Source: JAYZDF01 sp036337945
GTDB lineage: Bacteria; Myxococcota; Kuafuiibacteriia; Kuafuiibacteriales; Kuafuiibacteriaceae
DNA length: 64,000 nucleotides
NCBI GenBank assembly: GCA_036337945.1
Contig: JAYZDF010000063.1
Span: 1 to 64,000, forward strand
Reading direction: 5' to 3'
The translations under genes and the position numbers were made by a program. Shown here one piece after another: positions 41,858 through 50,983 of the stretch. The notes beneath the pieces were generated by a model. The model saw only the letters and a program-made list of their open reading frames with translations. It ran no database searches and was not told the origin of the DNA. How positions within the stretch are numbered: position 1 is the first letter of the stretch; every line of letters begins with the position of its first letter.

Positions 41858-43387
41858 TTGAAACCACTCGTGAAAAAACAGATTTTTCCATCGTTCATCG
41901 CTATATCGTTGCTCACGTTTGGTTGTATCGCCGAACCCGTCGAAATGCCTCCAACCGCTATGCCCGCCTTAGATGGAGGCATTCGTGTCAGGCCTCCTGT
42001 TCAACCAGACCCATTTCCAGTTGACCTTCGCAGCGTTGACTTTGGAGTAAGTGACCAGATCATTCCTCTTCTCAGCGGAGGAATTGTCACCCGAACTGGA
42101 ACAGTTGTCGAATATCGCGCTAATCTCGGACAGTCTCCTGTTGTACTCAATCATGCTTTTTCAGCGTTGCTTGACGCGGAAACTTTGCCTTGGGGCTCCT
42201 TGCTCCTCTGGACTGGTTCGGAGTTTTTTATCTGGGAAGATGACCAAGTAGTCCGTTCTCCTATATCTGAGAAGATTCCCGTCACGAAAAGTGGCGAATT
42301 GCTCATCGCTCCCGGACCGAGTGGAAAGAAAGATGTTTGGATTACCACAGACAGCGCCGTATTTTTATGGAGAGAGGAACAAGCGATCCAGCTTGACTTT
42401 GGTCCTCTTGCTGCAGGGCCGAAGCATCTTCGCTTCGGGGCGCCATGGAACACCTCTGCTGCGACCTGGTTGGGGACATCAAACGGCGTGGATGCCTTGG
42501 TCGAAACCGGCACGGTGACGACGCGCTATCAAAGCTTGGTGGCGTATCCAGTAGACAACCTGGTGATTGATTTTGAAGGGACAGTTTGGGTGCTTACATC
42601 TGGTCGTTTGTTTAGCCGAGACTGGGACAACAACTGGGTTGAACACCTTGGCTTAGGCACGGTTTTGGCGATCGCAGGCCACCGGGACTCCAAGCAACTT
42701 TGGCTGATGACAAAAAGGATGGGGCTTTGGTCTCATCGCGGCGGTAATTTTCAGCCCGCAGAATGGTCAGACAATGGTCTTAGCTTAGATTCGCTCGACC
42801 TCGAAAAGTTAGTTTTTAGTGGTTTACGTGAGGGTCAATTGATTGTGGGTGACCACTTGAATCGTTACGTAGTGACTCCTGGTCGATTTTTAAATCTTGA
42901 GGGTCTCGAGGACGGGAGCCTTCTTACGTCAACGGTGAGTTTTGATGTAAGGGTTTCCGAGCCACAGACCGTGGATGAAATTCAGGTATTTCTGGACGGT
43001 CAGCCATTGAGTCCGGCTTCATCACCTTCGAATTTTTCAATAAGCCCTGCGGGACTGGCAGACGGCTCGCACGAGATAAGTGTAAACGTTAGTTATTTAG
43101 ACGGAGCCCCTGATTCACGGTTGGTGGTTCGTTTCTCTGTGTATAGTGAAAACCCACCAACATGGGTCAACGACATCTTTCCTATTTTTCAAAATGATTG
43201 TGAAGTTTGTCATGGGCTAAGGGGAAGTGCCCGTTTGCTAAGTACGCCTGACTTGTGGCGTAGTGATATAGATATAATTTTGGACGTTGTTCGGAAAGGC
43301 ACTATGCCTCTCCCACCGAGTCCTCCGCTTTCCGAGGGAGAGATCATTCAGATCGAAGGATGGAAAGCGGCGGGTTATTTGGAGTGA
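41858..43387 (+). CDS. Propeller lipoprotein with C-terminal c-type haem motif
   Basis: The 509-residue product has a lipoprotein signal peptide (FIAISLLTFGC). The middle (about 50-350) has repeated segments with Trp and Gly, such as ESWGT-like GTSNGVDALVETGTV and GTVWVLTSGRLFSRDW, resembling two-component-regulator propeller blades. An Ig-like segment follows, then a small cytochrome c-like end: PIFQNDCEVCHGLRGSARLL, with CEVCH as the haem-attachment site and a Met in GTMPLPPSPP as possible ligand. Start is TTG at 41858; GTG at 41870 gives MKKQIFP and is equally good. First gene of an operon; its stop touches the next gene. Probable periplasmic or surface electron carrier or binding protein. 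Confidence 0.75.
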   Translation: MKPLVKKQIFPSFIAISLLTFGCIAEPVEMPPTAMPALDGGIRVRPPVQPDPFPVDLRSVDFGVSDQIIPLLSGGIVTRTGTVVEYRANLGQSPVVLNHAFSALLDAETLPWGSLLLWTGSEFFIWEDDQVVRSPISEKIPVTKSGELLIAPGPSGKKDVWITTDSAVFLWREEQAIQLDFGPLAAGPKHLRFGAPWNTSAATWLGTSNGVDALVETGTVTTRYQSLVAYPVDNLVIDFEGTVWVLTSGRLFSRDWDNNWVEHLGLGTVLAIAGHRDSKQLWLMTKRMGLWSHRGGNFQPAEWSDNGLSLDSLDLEKLVFSGLREGQLIVGDHLNRYVVTPGRFLNLEGLEDGSLLTSTVSFDVRVSEPQTVDEIQVFLDGQPLSPASSPSNFSISPAGLADGSHEISVNVSYLDGAPDSRLVVRFSVYSENPPTWVNDIFPIFQNDCEVCHGLRGSARLLSTPDLWRSDIDIILDVVRKGTMPLPPSPPLSEGEIIQIEGWKAAGYLE

Positions 43388-43392
43388 AAAAA

Positions 43393-44994
43393 ATGAGAAT
43401 TTTATTCGCCGCTACTTTGTTAGCCACGCTGGTCGGGTCTGCCCAAGCAAGTGTTCCTAACGAAGCATTGATGTGCAGGCCTGACGAGCCGCGCATGGAC
43501 AAATTCGCTTATCTAAGAGCGCTGAGTTTGGATATTCGTGGAGATGTACCGACCTACGATGAGTATGCTGAACTTGCAGCGAACCACTCCGATGTCCCCG
43601 ATGCATGGATAGAGAACTGGTTGAGTAGTGAAGCTTTTGTAGAGCGCGCCGTTCGTGCGCATCGCTCTTTAGTATGGAACAACCTCGATGCAGTTCGGCT
43701 TGGTAACTATCGACAGAACTTCCGCCGGATTCGAGCCAGCGACAATAGTTTCGTATACTACCGAGACCGCCAAGCGGCGGTATACAGACATGTCAATCGC
43801 CCTCCTTGTGATGTTGACCGGCCAGTAGAGTATGATTCAGCCGGGCGAATTAGAACCTGGGCAAAAGACTTCATCCGTAATGGAGAAACATATAGCGCGC
43901 AGGTTGAAGGTTACGTCATGGTGTCTCCTTATTGGGCGCCCAACACTTCGATAAAAGTTTGCGCATTTGACGCTCAAGTTGGGGACGTCTCCGCCTCTGG
44001 TTCAGACTGCCGAACGAACGGCGGATTCGGAGATGCCGGTTGCGGTTGTGGTGAAAATCTAAAATTGTGCCGGTACGGCAGCAATGTTTATTCGGAGCGA
44101 GCATCTCTTGAGCGCGATGTCGAACTTCGCATTGCAGACGTCATTCGCAACAATCGTCCGTACACAGAGATGTTTACAAGTCGTAAAGCGTATGTAAACG
44201 GGCCTCTTGTTCACTTCTTGAAACATCATATCGGATTCACGTCGGGTACCAGCTTGGAGCCGCTTCCGTTTGACGAGGCGAACCTCCCCGATATCCCGTT
44301 TACGGACTACAATTACTACGAAATCGATTTACCCGCCGAACATGCCGGAATCTTGACGAGCCCTAGCTTTCTGCTGCGCTTCCAAACAAACCGAGCGCGT
44401 GCGAATCGATTCTTTGACGCGTTTATGTGTTCTCCGCCATCTCCTCCTTCGGGCGGGTTGCCTGCCCAGGATCCAAACGCACGCATCGAGCCTGACCTGC
44501 AGTTGAGAGACGGCTGCAAATATTGCCACGCGCTCCTAGAGCCAGCGGCTGCGCACTGGGGTCGTTGGACCGAACGTGGTTCTGGCTTTCTTAGTATGGA
44601 GCAATTTCCTCCGACTCGCGCAGATTGCGAAGAGTGCGGACGAACTGGACAAGCATGCAGTCAAGAATGCCGCTTGCACTACGTAACCCAAGCTTTCACA
44701 CCGGAAGAGGACCAATACATCGGTATGCTCAATGCCTATCAGTGGATGAAACCTTCTCACCAAAGAAACGTTGAGTTAGGTCCAAAGTTCCTAGTTCTTA
44801 CTTCCATCGTTGATGCCCGTTTCCCAGACTGCACCGCGAAGCGAGCTCTGGAGTCCCTACTAGGACGCGAGACGAATGCTGCGGAGCAAGAATGGATTAA
44901 GGACCTTTCTAAGGATTTCCTAAACTCCGGATACCGATATCGCGATCTGGTGAAAGCCATTGTGACCAGTGATATCTACAGGAGGATTCGATAA
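43393..44994 (+). CDS. Exported protein with DUF1549/DUF1585-like organisation and CxxCH
   Basis: About 533 residues from ATG 43393, with GGAG at 43381-43384 as ribosome site; GTG 43384 is an alternative. A signal peptide (ILFAATLLATLVGSAQA) leads into YLRALSLDIRGDVPTYDEY, the pattern of the DUF1549 family seen beside planctomycete-type cytochromes. Later come paired cysteines and CKYCHALLEPAAAHWGRW, a CxxCH site in the style of DUF1588/1585 proteins, and the end LVKAIVTSDIYRRIR typical of DUF1585. Such proteins are exported and occur with DUF1501 proteins, as here. Their biochemical role is unknown; one or more haem groups are possible. Its stop overlaps the next start (TAATG). Confidence 0.75.
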   Translation: MRILFAATLLATLVGSAQASVPNEALMCRPDEPRMDKFAYLRALSLDIRGDVPTYDEYAELAANHSDVPDAWIENWLSSEAFVERAVRAHRSLVWNNLDAVRLGNYRQNFRRIRASDNSFVYYRDRQAAVYRHVNRPPCDVDRPVEYDSAGRIRTWAKDFIRNGETYSAQVEGYVMVSPYWAPNTSIKVCAFDAQVGDVSASGSDCRTNGGFGDAGCGCGENLKLCRYGSNVYSERASLERDVELRIADVIRNNRPYTEMFTSRKAYVNGPLVHFLKHHIGFTSGTSLEPLPFDEANLPDIPFTDYNYYEIDLPAEHAGILTSPSFLLRFQTNRARANRFFDAFMCSPPSPPSGGLPAQDPNARIEPDLQLRDGCKYCHALLEPAAAHWGRWTERGSGFLSMEQFPPTRADCEECGRTGQACSQECRLHYVTQAFTPEEDQYIGMLNAYQWMKPSHQRNVELGPKFLVLTSIVDARFPDCTAKRALESLLGRETNAAEQEWIKDLSKDFLNSGYRYRDLVKAIVTSDIYRRIR

Positions 44995-45776
44995 TGAAGA
45001 TGCTTCGAATAGCAGCAAGCTCGCTTCTGAGTTTGAGTCTTGTTTCGTTTGGCTGTGACAGCGCAAAGCAAGTCTACAACCCGCCCGTAGAGCAAACAGC
45101 GCCAACTGTGCTTGAGGTCGATGGTGACCCTTTCCTCGGGAAGAAAGCCATTGAACAGGGCACACTTGGCGAGACCACCTCGCATCACAATGCGTTTTCG
45201 CAAGTTTCACTTATGCCGAAACCACCGGTCGAAGAGGCTCCATATCGAAACCGAAGACGTATGGACTTGGATCAATTAACTGCTTCTCTCAAAACTGTCA
45301 GTGACGGCCTAGAGTGGACCGTAAACGGTCAAAACCAGTTCGACGTGTTGGCATCGACTTTGGGTAAGCCTGACTTCAATACCATCACGAGCGAAGACTT
45401 GGACCCCTCTGCGATGTTTCTGAAGTTTTTGAATGATGCATCACGCGATATTTGTTTCCAAATGGTGGAGCGTGATCTTCAGCGAACAGTTTCGACTCGT
45501 GTGCTATTCAAGCATGCGACACCTGAAATGACGATGGCGAACAATGCAAACGCTATCGAGATAAATTTGGTTTATTTGCTCAAGCGCTTCCATGGCATGT
45601 CCTCGGTTGCGTCTTGTGATGACTGCGACGAAGACACGCCAAATGCTCTTGGTCCCGAATTACAACAATGGGTCTGGCTCTACCAGGCAGCTGAGCATGT
45701 TTCATCTAGTCCGGTGGATGCATGGCGAACGGTTTGCGTCGCTTTGATCAATCATCCGGATTTCTACATGTATTAG
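44994..45776 (+). CDS. Lipoprotein of the cytochrome/DUF1501 operon
   Basis: The 260-residue protein starts with a lipoprotein signal peptide (LLSLSLVSFGC, Cys near 21). The rest has no clear motif: VDGDPFLGKKAIEQGTL, then a helical region with FLKFLNDASRDICFQMVERD, a Cys pair in ASCDDCDEDTP, and a closing VSSSPVDAWRTVCVALINHP that recalls the ends of DUF1585-type proteins (WRTVCVALINHPDFY). Possibly a shortened relative of the preceding gene that has lost the haem motif. Translationally coupled on both sides: start overlaps the previous stop, and the next gene begins 13 bases later. Function unknown. Confidence 0.7.
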   Translation: MKMLRIAASSLLSLSLVSFGCDSAKQVYNPPVEQTAPTVLEVDGDPFLGKKAIEQGTLGETTSHHNAFSQVSLMPKPPVEEAPYRNRRRMDLDQLTASLKTVSDGLEWTVNGQNQFDVLASTLGKPDFNTITSEDLDPSAMFLKFLNDASRDICFQMVERDLQRTVSTRVLFKHATPEMTMANNANAIEINLVYLLKRFHGMSSVASCDDCDEDTPNALGPELQQWVWLYQAAEHVSSSPVDAWRTVCVALINHPDFYMY

Positions 45777-45788
45777 GAGGCAACTGAG

Positions 45789-47162
45789 ATGACTTACACA
45801 AAAATAAATCGACGTCGTTTTCTTCAAAGCAGCCTGGCAACGGGCGCAGGATTAGGTGTTTTTGGCGGCTCCGGCGTGCTTGGCGCTTTGGCCCAACGCG
45901 CACCGGAAGTAGACAAAGACATCCATTATGTCTTTGCGTACTTTTCAGGTGGCTGGGACATCTTACTAGGCTTGGATCCAAGAGACCCTGCACAATTTAA
46001 CTCTGGGAATATGAGCCAAACCAGAATTCAACCTGGTTATGAACTACTCAACGGTTCTGATGGACAATTGATTCGGACAAGCTCCGGACTCGAATTTGGA
46101 CCGTATATTGGCATGTTGGCCCAGCATCACGACAAGCTCGCCGTTGTGCGTGGCATGTCCATGGAGACGCTGACTCATGAAGCCGGACGTCGGCGTTTTA
46201 TCACCGGAAAACCGCCGTCTGGTTTGCTGGCTCGGGGTTCGTCAATGGCGACGGTATTTGCGGCAATGCATGGTGCAGAACAGCCGATACCTAATCTTTC
46301 GGTTAGGGTAGAGTCGTACAATATTGACCAGCCAAACTATGCGACTGCTTTACGCACTCAAGGGGTTCCAGACCTCATTCGTGCGCTAAGGCCCTCTGAC
46401 CCCGCGCTCTCGCGTCGTCAGAACGTACAGCTTGATCAATTGTTGTCGACCGTTGCGCAGTGCCCAACGACATTGAAGTCTAAGTCGCTGATCAAAGCTG
46501 AGGAAGCTCGAAAGCAAGCTCTGCAAATGACGACAACTCAGTTGGACCGACTGTTCGACTTTCAGGCGAACAATAGTGAGATGGAGCAACTTCGTTCTGA
46601 GTTTGCCATACCGGGTGGTTCAGCGGGCTTGCAGTCACCGGAAGCGCAAACCGCGATGGCGGCTCAGGCCATCATGAATGGGATAAGCCGTACCGTGTCT
46701 ATTCAGGCCTCTGGCGGCTTGGATACTCACTTCAACGATTGGGAAAACGATCAAGGCCCCCGACAACAGCAGGGCTTTGATGCAATTTCGCGTTTGATCA
46801 CGAAACTGGAATCTAGTCAGTACAAAGACACCGGTGATTCTTGGCTAGACCACACGGTCATTGTTGGTTTCTCTGAGTTCTCGAGAACTCCGATGCTCAA
46901 CGCACGTGGTGGCCGAGATCACTCCCTTACGGGCGCGTGCTTTTTGGCAGGTGCTGGAATCCAAGGCGGAGTAGCGGTAGGCGCATCTTCCAACCGAGGA
47001 ATGGAACCCCAGGCGATCAATCTTTCGACTGGTTCCGTCGACCTCGGCGGTGAAGTGCCTAAGCCTGAGCATGTACTTCAGACTCTGATGTTCAATGCTG
47101 GACACACCGGCGACGAAGCTGACCTACGCGTATACCCGATTGAAGCAATTCGGCGGGGCTAA
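45789..47162 (+). CDS. Tat-exported DUF1501 protein
   Basis: The 457-residue product opens with a twin-arginine signal (NRRRFLQSSLATGAGLGVF), so it is exported folded, perhaps with a metal. The body matches the DUF1501 family, which belongs to the alkaline-phosphatase/sulfatase-like fold: YVFAYFSGGWDILLGLDPRD near the start, GGLDTHFNDWENDQGPRQQQ in the middle, and GFSEFSRTPMLNARGGRDHS with the His/Asp residues that would bind metal near the end. Its activity is not established. It always occurs with DUF1549/1585/1800-type genes, as here, so the operon probably makes one exported complex. Confidence 0.88.
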   Translation: MTYTKINRRRFLQSSLATGAGLGVFGGSGVLGALAQRAPEVDKDIHYVFAYFSGGWDILLGLDPRDPAQFNSGNMSQTRIQPGYELLNGSDGQLIRTSSGLEFGPYIGMLAQHHDKLAVVRGMSMETLTHEAGRRRFITGKPPSGLLARGSSMATVFAAMHGAEQPIPNLSVRVESYNIDQPNYATALRTQGVPDLIRALRPSDPALSRRQNVQLDQLLSTVAQCPTTLKSKSLIKAEEARKQALQMTTTQLDRLFDFQANNSEMEQLRSEFAIPGGSAGLQSPEAQTAMAAQAIMNGISRTVSIQASGGLDTHFNDWENDQGPRQQQGFDAISRLITKLESSQYKDTGDSWLDHTVIVGFSEFSRTPMLNARGGRDHSLTGACFLAGAGIQGGVAVGASSNRGMEPQAINLSTGSVDLGGEVPKPEHVLQTLMFNAGHTGDEADLRVYPIEAIRRG

Positions 47163-47265
47163 CCCGCTTTTTCTCGGGCGCAACCGCGCTGTTCGTAATT
47201 CCTCACAACATAATTTCTGTCGAACCGACAACTTGGTATAGCTTGGTCTGCAGGTGGGGATTGCT

Positions 47266-48684
47266 ATGGATGGTGTTTTATCTGGCGAAGAATTAGCGGG
47301 TGTCGCAGCGGATTTCGCAAGTGAGCTGGACCTTGAGGAACAATTGAAGCCTTATCGAGAGCTTTATTGGTCCAAACCAGCCGAGCAGCGTCCTACTCTT
47401 TTTCTTGAAGACCTGACCGGCATACCTTTTCTATCGAAAATTGCGGGCATCGAAGCCTATCAGCATCGCGCGCGAGTTCGTGCGGGAGACGGTGATCTGT
47501 TTGCAGCCGTCGGCCCGAAAACTGAAGGCTACGAGGAATACTGTCGAGACGTTCTTCTCCTTGGCTCGACGGAGTTAGTTCACGCGGAGCCTGTTGACGG
47601 TCTCATGGCCGTTGCGCGAGCTTGTATGAGTGGTCAGGCTTTCGAACGATTGCTCGAACGAGCTCGAGAAGCGGGGGGATTTAGCGTACACCCCTACATG
47701 AGTATTGATGATGTTTGGCAATTGGCTCGACTCATCAAAGAGGAAACAGGTGTCCCTGTTTCCGTATGCGGCCCGCCCACGCCTGTCTTATGGATTGCCA
47801 ACGATAAGAGCTTACTGTCGGAACTTGCAGTTCGTACTGCCGGTTCAGACATCATTAGCGAGTCTCGCCTTAGCACGATTCCCGAAGAAATGGCCGAAGC
47901 CTTAGTTCATCTCGCGCAGAGTCACGAACGCGTAGCACTTAAGCGCACGCGATGCGCTTCAGCTATGGGAAATAAAGTCTTCGATTCGAAGACCCTTCTC
48001 GCTTGGACGAAAGAGCAGTTGCACGAGCAAGTGGTTCGTTTTCTCACTGAAACAGAATGGGAAGAGGATGAGCCGGTGATAACTGTTGTCTGGGAAAAAG
48101 CGGTTTGTTCACCATCGACGCAATTATTTCTCCCACCGATAGGCGAGGGCGACGTCATATTTAATGGTGTGTTCGAGCAAATTTTAGAAGGAGAAGAACA
48201 AATGTTTTTAGGAAGTCGACCGTCTACCTTACCTGCGGCCGTCGAAGCAAAACTCAAGCGTTCTTCTTTAGCTATAGCTGGAGCGCTACAGCATCTTGGA
48301 TATACGGGTGTATGTTCTTTTGATTTCCTTGTTCTTGGGAATCTCTGTGGTGACTTTGAGGTACGGATAACAGAATGTAACGGTCGTTGGGGAGGAACGA
48401 GTACCCCAATGAATCTTGTGTCGCGCCTTATTCAAGGTCCCCGACCTTGTTATCGCGCACAAGACTTTATTCATGAATCATTGGTGGGCATATCTTTTGA
48501 CGAATTTCTGCAACGGGTCGGAAGTAAAGCCTTCAATGCGACAACTCAAGAAGGTAAATTCGTATTTTACAATACGGGCTGCCTCGCAAAATCGGGGAAG
48601 TTTGACGTGATTGCTTTCGCAGATACCCCAGAAGAAACAGACGCTGCAATTTTAGAAGAGTTACCCAAGCTTTTGGGGCTCTAA
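47266..48684 (+). CDS. ATP-grasp ligase-like protein
   Basis: About 472 residues from ATG 47266 with AGGTGGGG as ribosome site. The N-terminal 170 residues form a pre-ATP-grasp region. Then come DKSLLSELAVRTAGSDIISE and RVALKRTRCASAMGNKVFDS (lid strand with Lys), and the metal-binding end FEVRITECNGRWGGTSTPMN, in which Glu and Asn precede an Arg-x-Gly-Gly loop as in ATP-grasp enzymes related to the peptide ligase PGM1. It should join a carboxylate to an amine using ATP; substrates are unknown. It converges, nine bases apart, on an N-formylglutamate amidohydrolase gene, an enzyme family known to sit beside ATP-grasp amide ligases. Confidence 0.78.
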   Translation: MDGVLSGEELAGVAADFASELDLEEQLKPYRELYWSKPAEQRPTLFLEDLTGIPFLSKIAGIEAYQHRARVRAGDGDLFAAVGPKTEGYEEYCRDVLLLGSTELVHAEPVDGLMAVARACMSGQAFERLLERAREAGGFSVHPYMSIDDVWQLARLIKEETGVPVSVCGPPTPVLWIANDKSLLSELAVRTAGSDIISESRLSTIPEEMAEALVHLAQSHERVALKRTRCASAMGNKVFDSKTLLAWTKEQLHEQVVRFLTETEWEEDEPVITVVWEKAVCSPSTQLFLPPIGEGDVIFNGVFEQILEGEEQMFLGSRPSTLPAAVEAKLKRSSLAIAGALQHLGYTGVCSFDFLVLGNLCGDFEVRITECNGRWGGTSTPMNLVSRLIQGPRPCYRAQDFIHESLVGISFDEFLQRVGSKAFNATTQEGKFVFYNTGCLAKSGKFDVIAFADTPEETDAAILEELPKLLGL

Positions 48685-48693
48685 TCTGAGCGC

Positions 48694-49428
48694 TTACTGC
48701 TTTAGATATTCATCAAGATAGCCACTCGTTTGAACGGCCTCAATAATAATTTTGGCAACCCGATCTAGATCGCCCAGCAATCTATGACTCACCTCAAATT
48801 CTACGCTTGCGTATCGACCGTCTAAGAAGCGATTTCTAAAATTGGTGGTAATGCCGTCATTGAGCCCGCTGTACGGCTCGTTTACTCGACAATCCAGTCC
48901 GCTTTCGTTGATTGCTTTGTGAATCAACTTTGTGATTGGACCGTCACCGATATGAGATGGGTCCACGAGAAGTCCGATATCCATTTCTCTGACTTGTCCG
49001 GGGTACTCATGTGTGAAGCTATGAACGCCTAGGTGGAGGCACTTGTGACCAGAGTCGAAAACACTGTGGATGTGCTTGAGCACTTCCGACCAATAGGGAG
49101 AATGGTAGGTCTCTAGGCGTTTTTTTCGGTCTTCATCTGATAGTTGAGAATTTCCAGGCACCGAGACACCAAATGCGGTCGATGGAACGCTTTCGAGATT
49201 TTCTAGACTGCGATTTAGGTCCGCGACCAGTCGGCTGTACTGCCCTACGATTATGGGAGCTTGGACTGCGGCGGCCAATTTTCTACCAACATATTCTGCG
49301 CCAGGGTCCCAAGCGACATGAGACTCCAGGATCTCGTCGGACAGACCAAGGTTCCCCAATTCCGGCGGAATCGCATTACTTGCATGTTCTATACTGACGA
49401 CGGGCTGCCACATAGCTGACGCAAGCAT
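48694..49428 (-). CDS. N-formylglutamate amidohydrolase family protein
   Basis: The 244-residue zinc-dependent hydrolase shows the family signature VSIEHASNAIPPELGNLG, followed by DPGAEYVGRKLA, YSRLVADLNRSLEN, a His in HLGVHSFTH and a late VEFEVSHRLLG. HutG-type members cut N-formylglutamate in histidine breakdown, but no hut genes are present, and many members outside hut clusters act on other N-acyl amino acids or peptides. The neighbour on the other strand is an ATP-grasp ligase, so the pair could make and break one amide bond. A second ATG at 49413 (MWQPVVSIEH) is possible as start. Confidence 0.85.
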   Translation of the reverse strand: MLASAMWQPVVSIEHASNAIPPELGNLGLSDEILESHVAWDPGAEYVGRKLAAAVQAPIIVGQYSRLVADLNRSLENLESVPSTAFGVSVPGNSQLSDEDRKKRLETYHSPYWSEVLKHIHSVFDSGHKCLHLGVHSFTHEYPGQVREMDIGLLVDPSHIGDGPITKLIHKAINESGLDCRVNEPYSGLNDGITTNFRNRFLDGRYASVEFEVSHRLLGDLDRVAKIIIEAVQTSGYLDEYLKQ

Positions 49429-49532
49429 AGCAGGATTTTCACCTTAGATCGCTTGGGACTTGTGTACAGAATTCCTGAAAGGTATGGATTTTCTAGCGGA
49501 TACCTCTTTGAGGTTCCATGTAAGGATTAGAC

Positions 49533-50972
49533 GTGACGACAAAACTTTCGCAGTCCAATCAATTTGAGCTTCAGATTTCTCCTAAACTGCTCATCGGGTT
49601 AGTCGTAAGCGCCGCATTGTGTGGCGGCCTGGCTATTTTTCAATGGATGGAGTTAATCGTAGCGCAGCGCGGAGGCTCGCTCTCCTGCAGTATAAATGAG
49701 ACCTTCAACTGCGCTGCGGTGTGGGAAGCACCCTTTGCAAAAGCAATTCATGCAATGACAAAAGTTCCTGTCGCAGGTTGGGGATTAATATGGAGTGTTG
49801 GAGCACTTTGGTCTGCTCTTCGCCTAGTGTCATCTGCTCTGAACCGACAGACGGGCGAACATCAGGTACTTGCCGTTCGCTTGTTTGCGATCGCCGGCAT
49901 CTTCAGTTCGCTCGTCCTTGGAGGCGTAAGTTTTGCAGCAGGAGCGATTTGCATTACCTGTATCGCAACGTATTGGTTGGTCCTGATTTTCTCCTCTTGT
50001 GCGTATCTCATCAAGTCACCGATCAAGCCTTCACAGTCTGCTCTTTTTGTCTCAGAGTTTCCGAAAGTGATCCTCGCGGTTGGTTGCGCGTATCTTGTCT
50101 GTTTCTATCCGGGTACGAAGACACCGCAAAAGGCGGCTTTGGCTCTGGAGCAAGTTGTAACTACTTCAGATAAATCATCACCGACTCCAGCTCAAATGCA
50201 GGCCGAAGAATCAAAAAAGGCCAAGTTACCACCCCAAGACGAACCATCTCCCCCCCAAAGTTTAGAGGAACTCATCAGTCAATTCCCGCCTGCGAGCAAG
50301 CAGGCTCTCAGCGACGCAATCACTCGAATTCGCGCTCAGAAAAAACCGGAAGGTAAAACTTGGCCAATTCGTTTTTATAAGGGCAATGAAAACGCCGGTG
50401 CGAAGTTTGTTGAGTTCACAGATATCAAATGTGGTCATTGCGCTCGCCTCGCTCTTGAATTCAAAGAGCTTGAAAAAATTATTACCCCCTCCAAATTTCA
50501 CGTCGAACCCAGACAATTTCCTCTAGATTACGAGTGTAACAAAGCTGTTTCTCCGGGGATGAGTGATGGAACCGGTGTTCGCTGTATGGCTGCAAAGGCT
50601 CTCATTTGTTTAGAAACGAAGGATGAATATTGGTCTGTTCAGCTTGAAATGTTCAAGATAGGACCATCATTGACCAAAGAGAAGATCGTTGAATTAGCTG
50701 CTCCACATTACAAAGGCAGTGATGCACTCAAGTCATGTATTGAATCCGAAGAAACCAAGAGGAAACTAGAGGACGATATCAAATATGCTATGCAATACGA
50801 CCTCCACGGGACTCCACTCGTTTTGCTAAATGGCAAAGAGGTCCAGCCGATCGGCGCATTATTATTTGCGCTAATGCTTGCAGAAGGAAACTTAGATGCT
50901 CCTGCTTTCAAGAGTTTGCCTCCGCCGAGTCCGGCCGCATTTCGCGACCCTCATGAAGGGCACGCTCATTAA
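49533..50972 (+). CDS. VKOR-DsbA fusion (disulfide-forming membrane protein)
   Basis: The 479-residue inner-membrane protein makes disulfide bonds in exported proteins. The first 175 residues are a vitamin K epoxide reductase-type domain with four or five membrane helices, loop cysteines in LSCSINETFNC (near 52-60) and the quinone-side CITC (near 139-142). A Pro/Lys-rich linker and a helix lead to a DsbA/DsbG-like thioredoxin domain (about 270-455) with DIKCGHCARLALEF (near 300) and the cis-proline in HGTPLVLLNG. The end is His-rich (HEGHAH). Fusion couples oxidation of the thioredoxin domain to quinone. GTG start with AAGGA upstream. The many Cys-rich exported proteins here would be clients. 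Confidence 0.92.
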   Translation: MTTKLSQSNQFELQISPKLLIGLVVSAALCGGLAIFQWMELIVAQRGGSLSCSINETFNCAAVWEAPFAKAIHAMTKVPVAGWGLIWSVGALWSALRLVSSALNRQTGEHQVLAVRLFAIAGIFSSLVLGGVSFAAGAICITCIATYWLVLIFSSCAYLIKSPIKPSQSALFVSEFPKVILAVGCAYLVCFYPGTKTPQKAALALEQVVTTSDKSSPTPAQMQAEESKKAKLPPQDEPSPPQSLEELISQFPPASKQALSDAITRIRAQKKPEGKTWPIRFYKGNENAGAKFVEFTDIKCGHCARLALEFKELEKIITPSKFHVEPRQFPLDYECNKAVSPGMSDGTGVRCMAAKALICLETKDEYWSVQLEMFKIGPSLTKEKIVELAAPHYKGSDALKSCIESEETKRKLEDDIKYAMQYDLHGTPLVLLNGKEVQPIGALLFALMLAEGNLDAPAFKSLPPPSPAAFRDPHEGHAH

Positions 50973-50983
50973 CGACGTTGAAC

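Noticed and set aside
48694..49428. Assignment as HutG of histidine breakdown
   Set aside because: No hutH, hutU or hutI lies nearby and the neighbour is an ATP-grasp gene, so only the family name is given.
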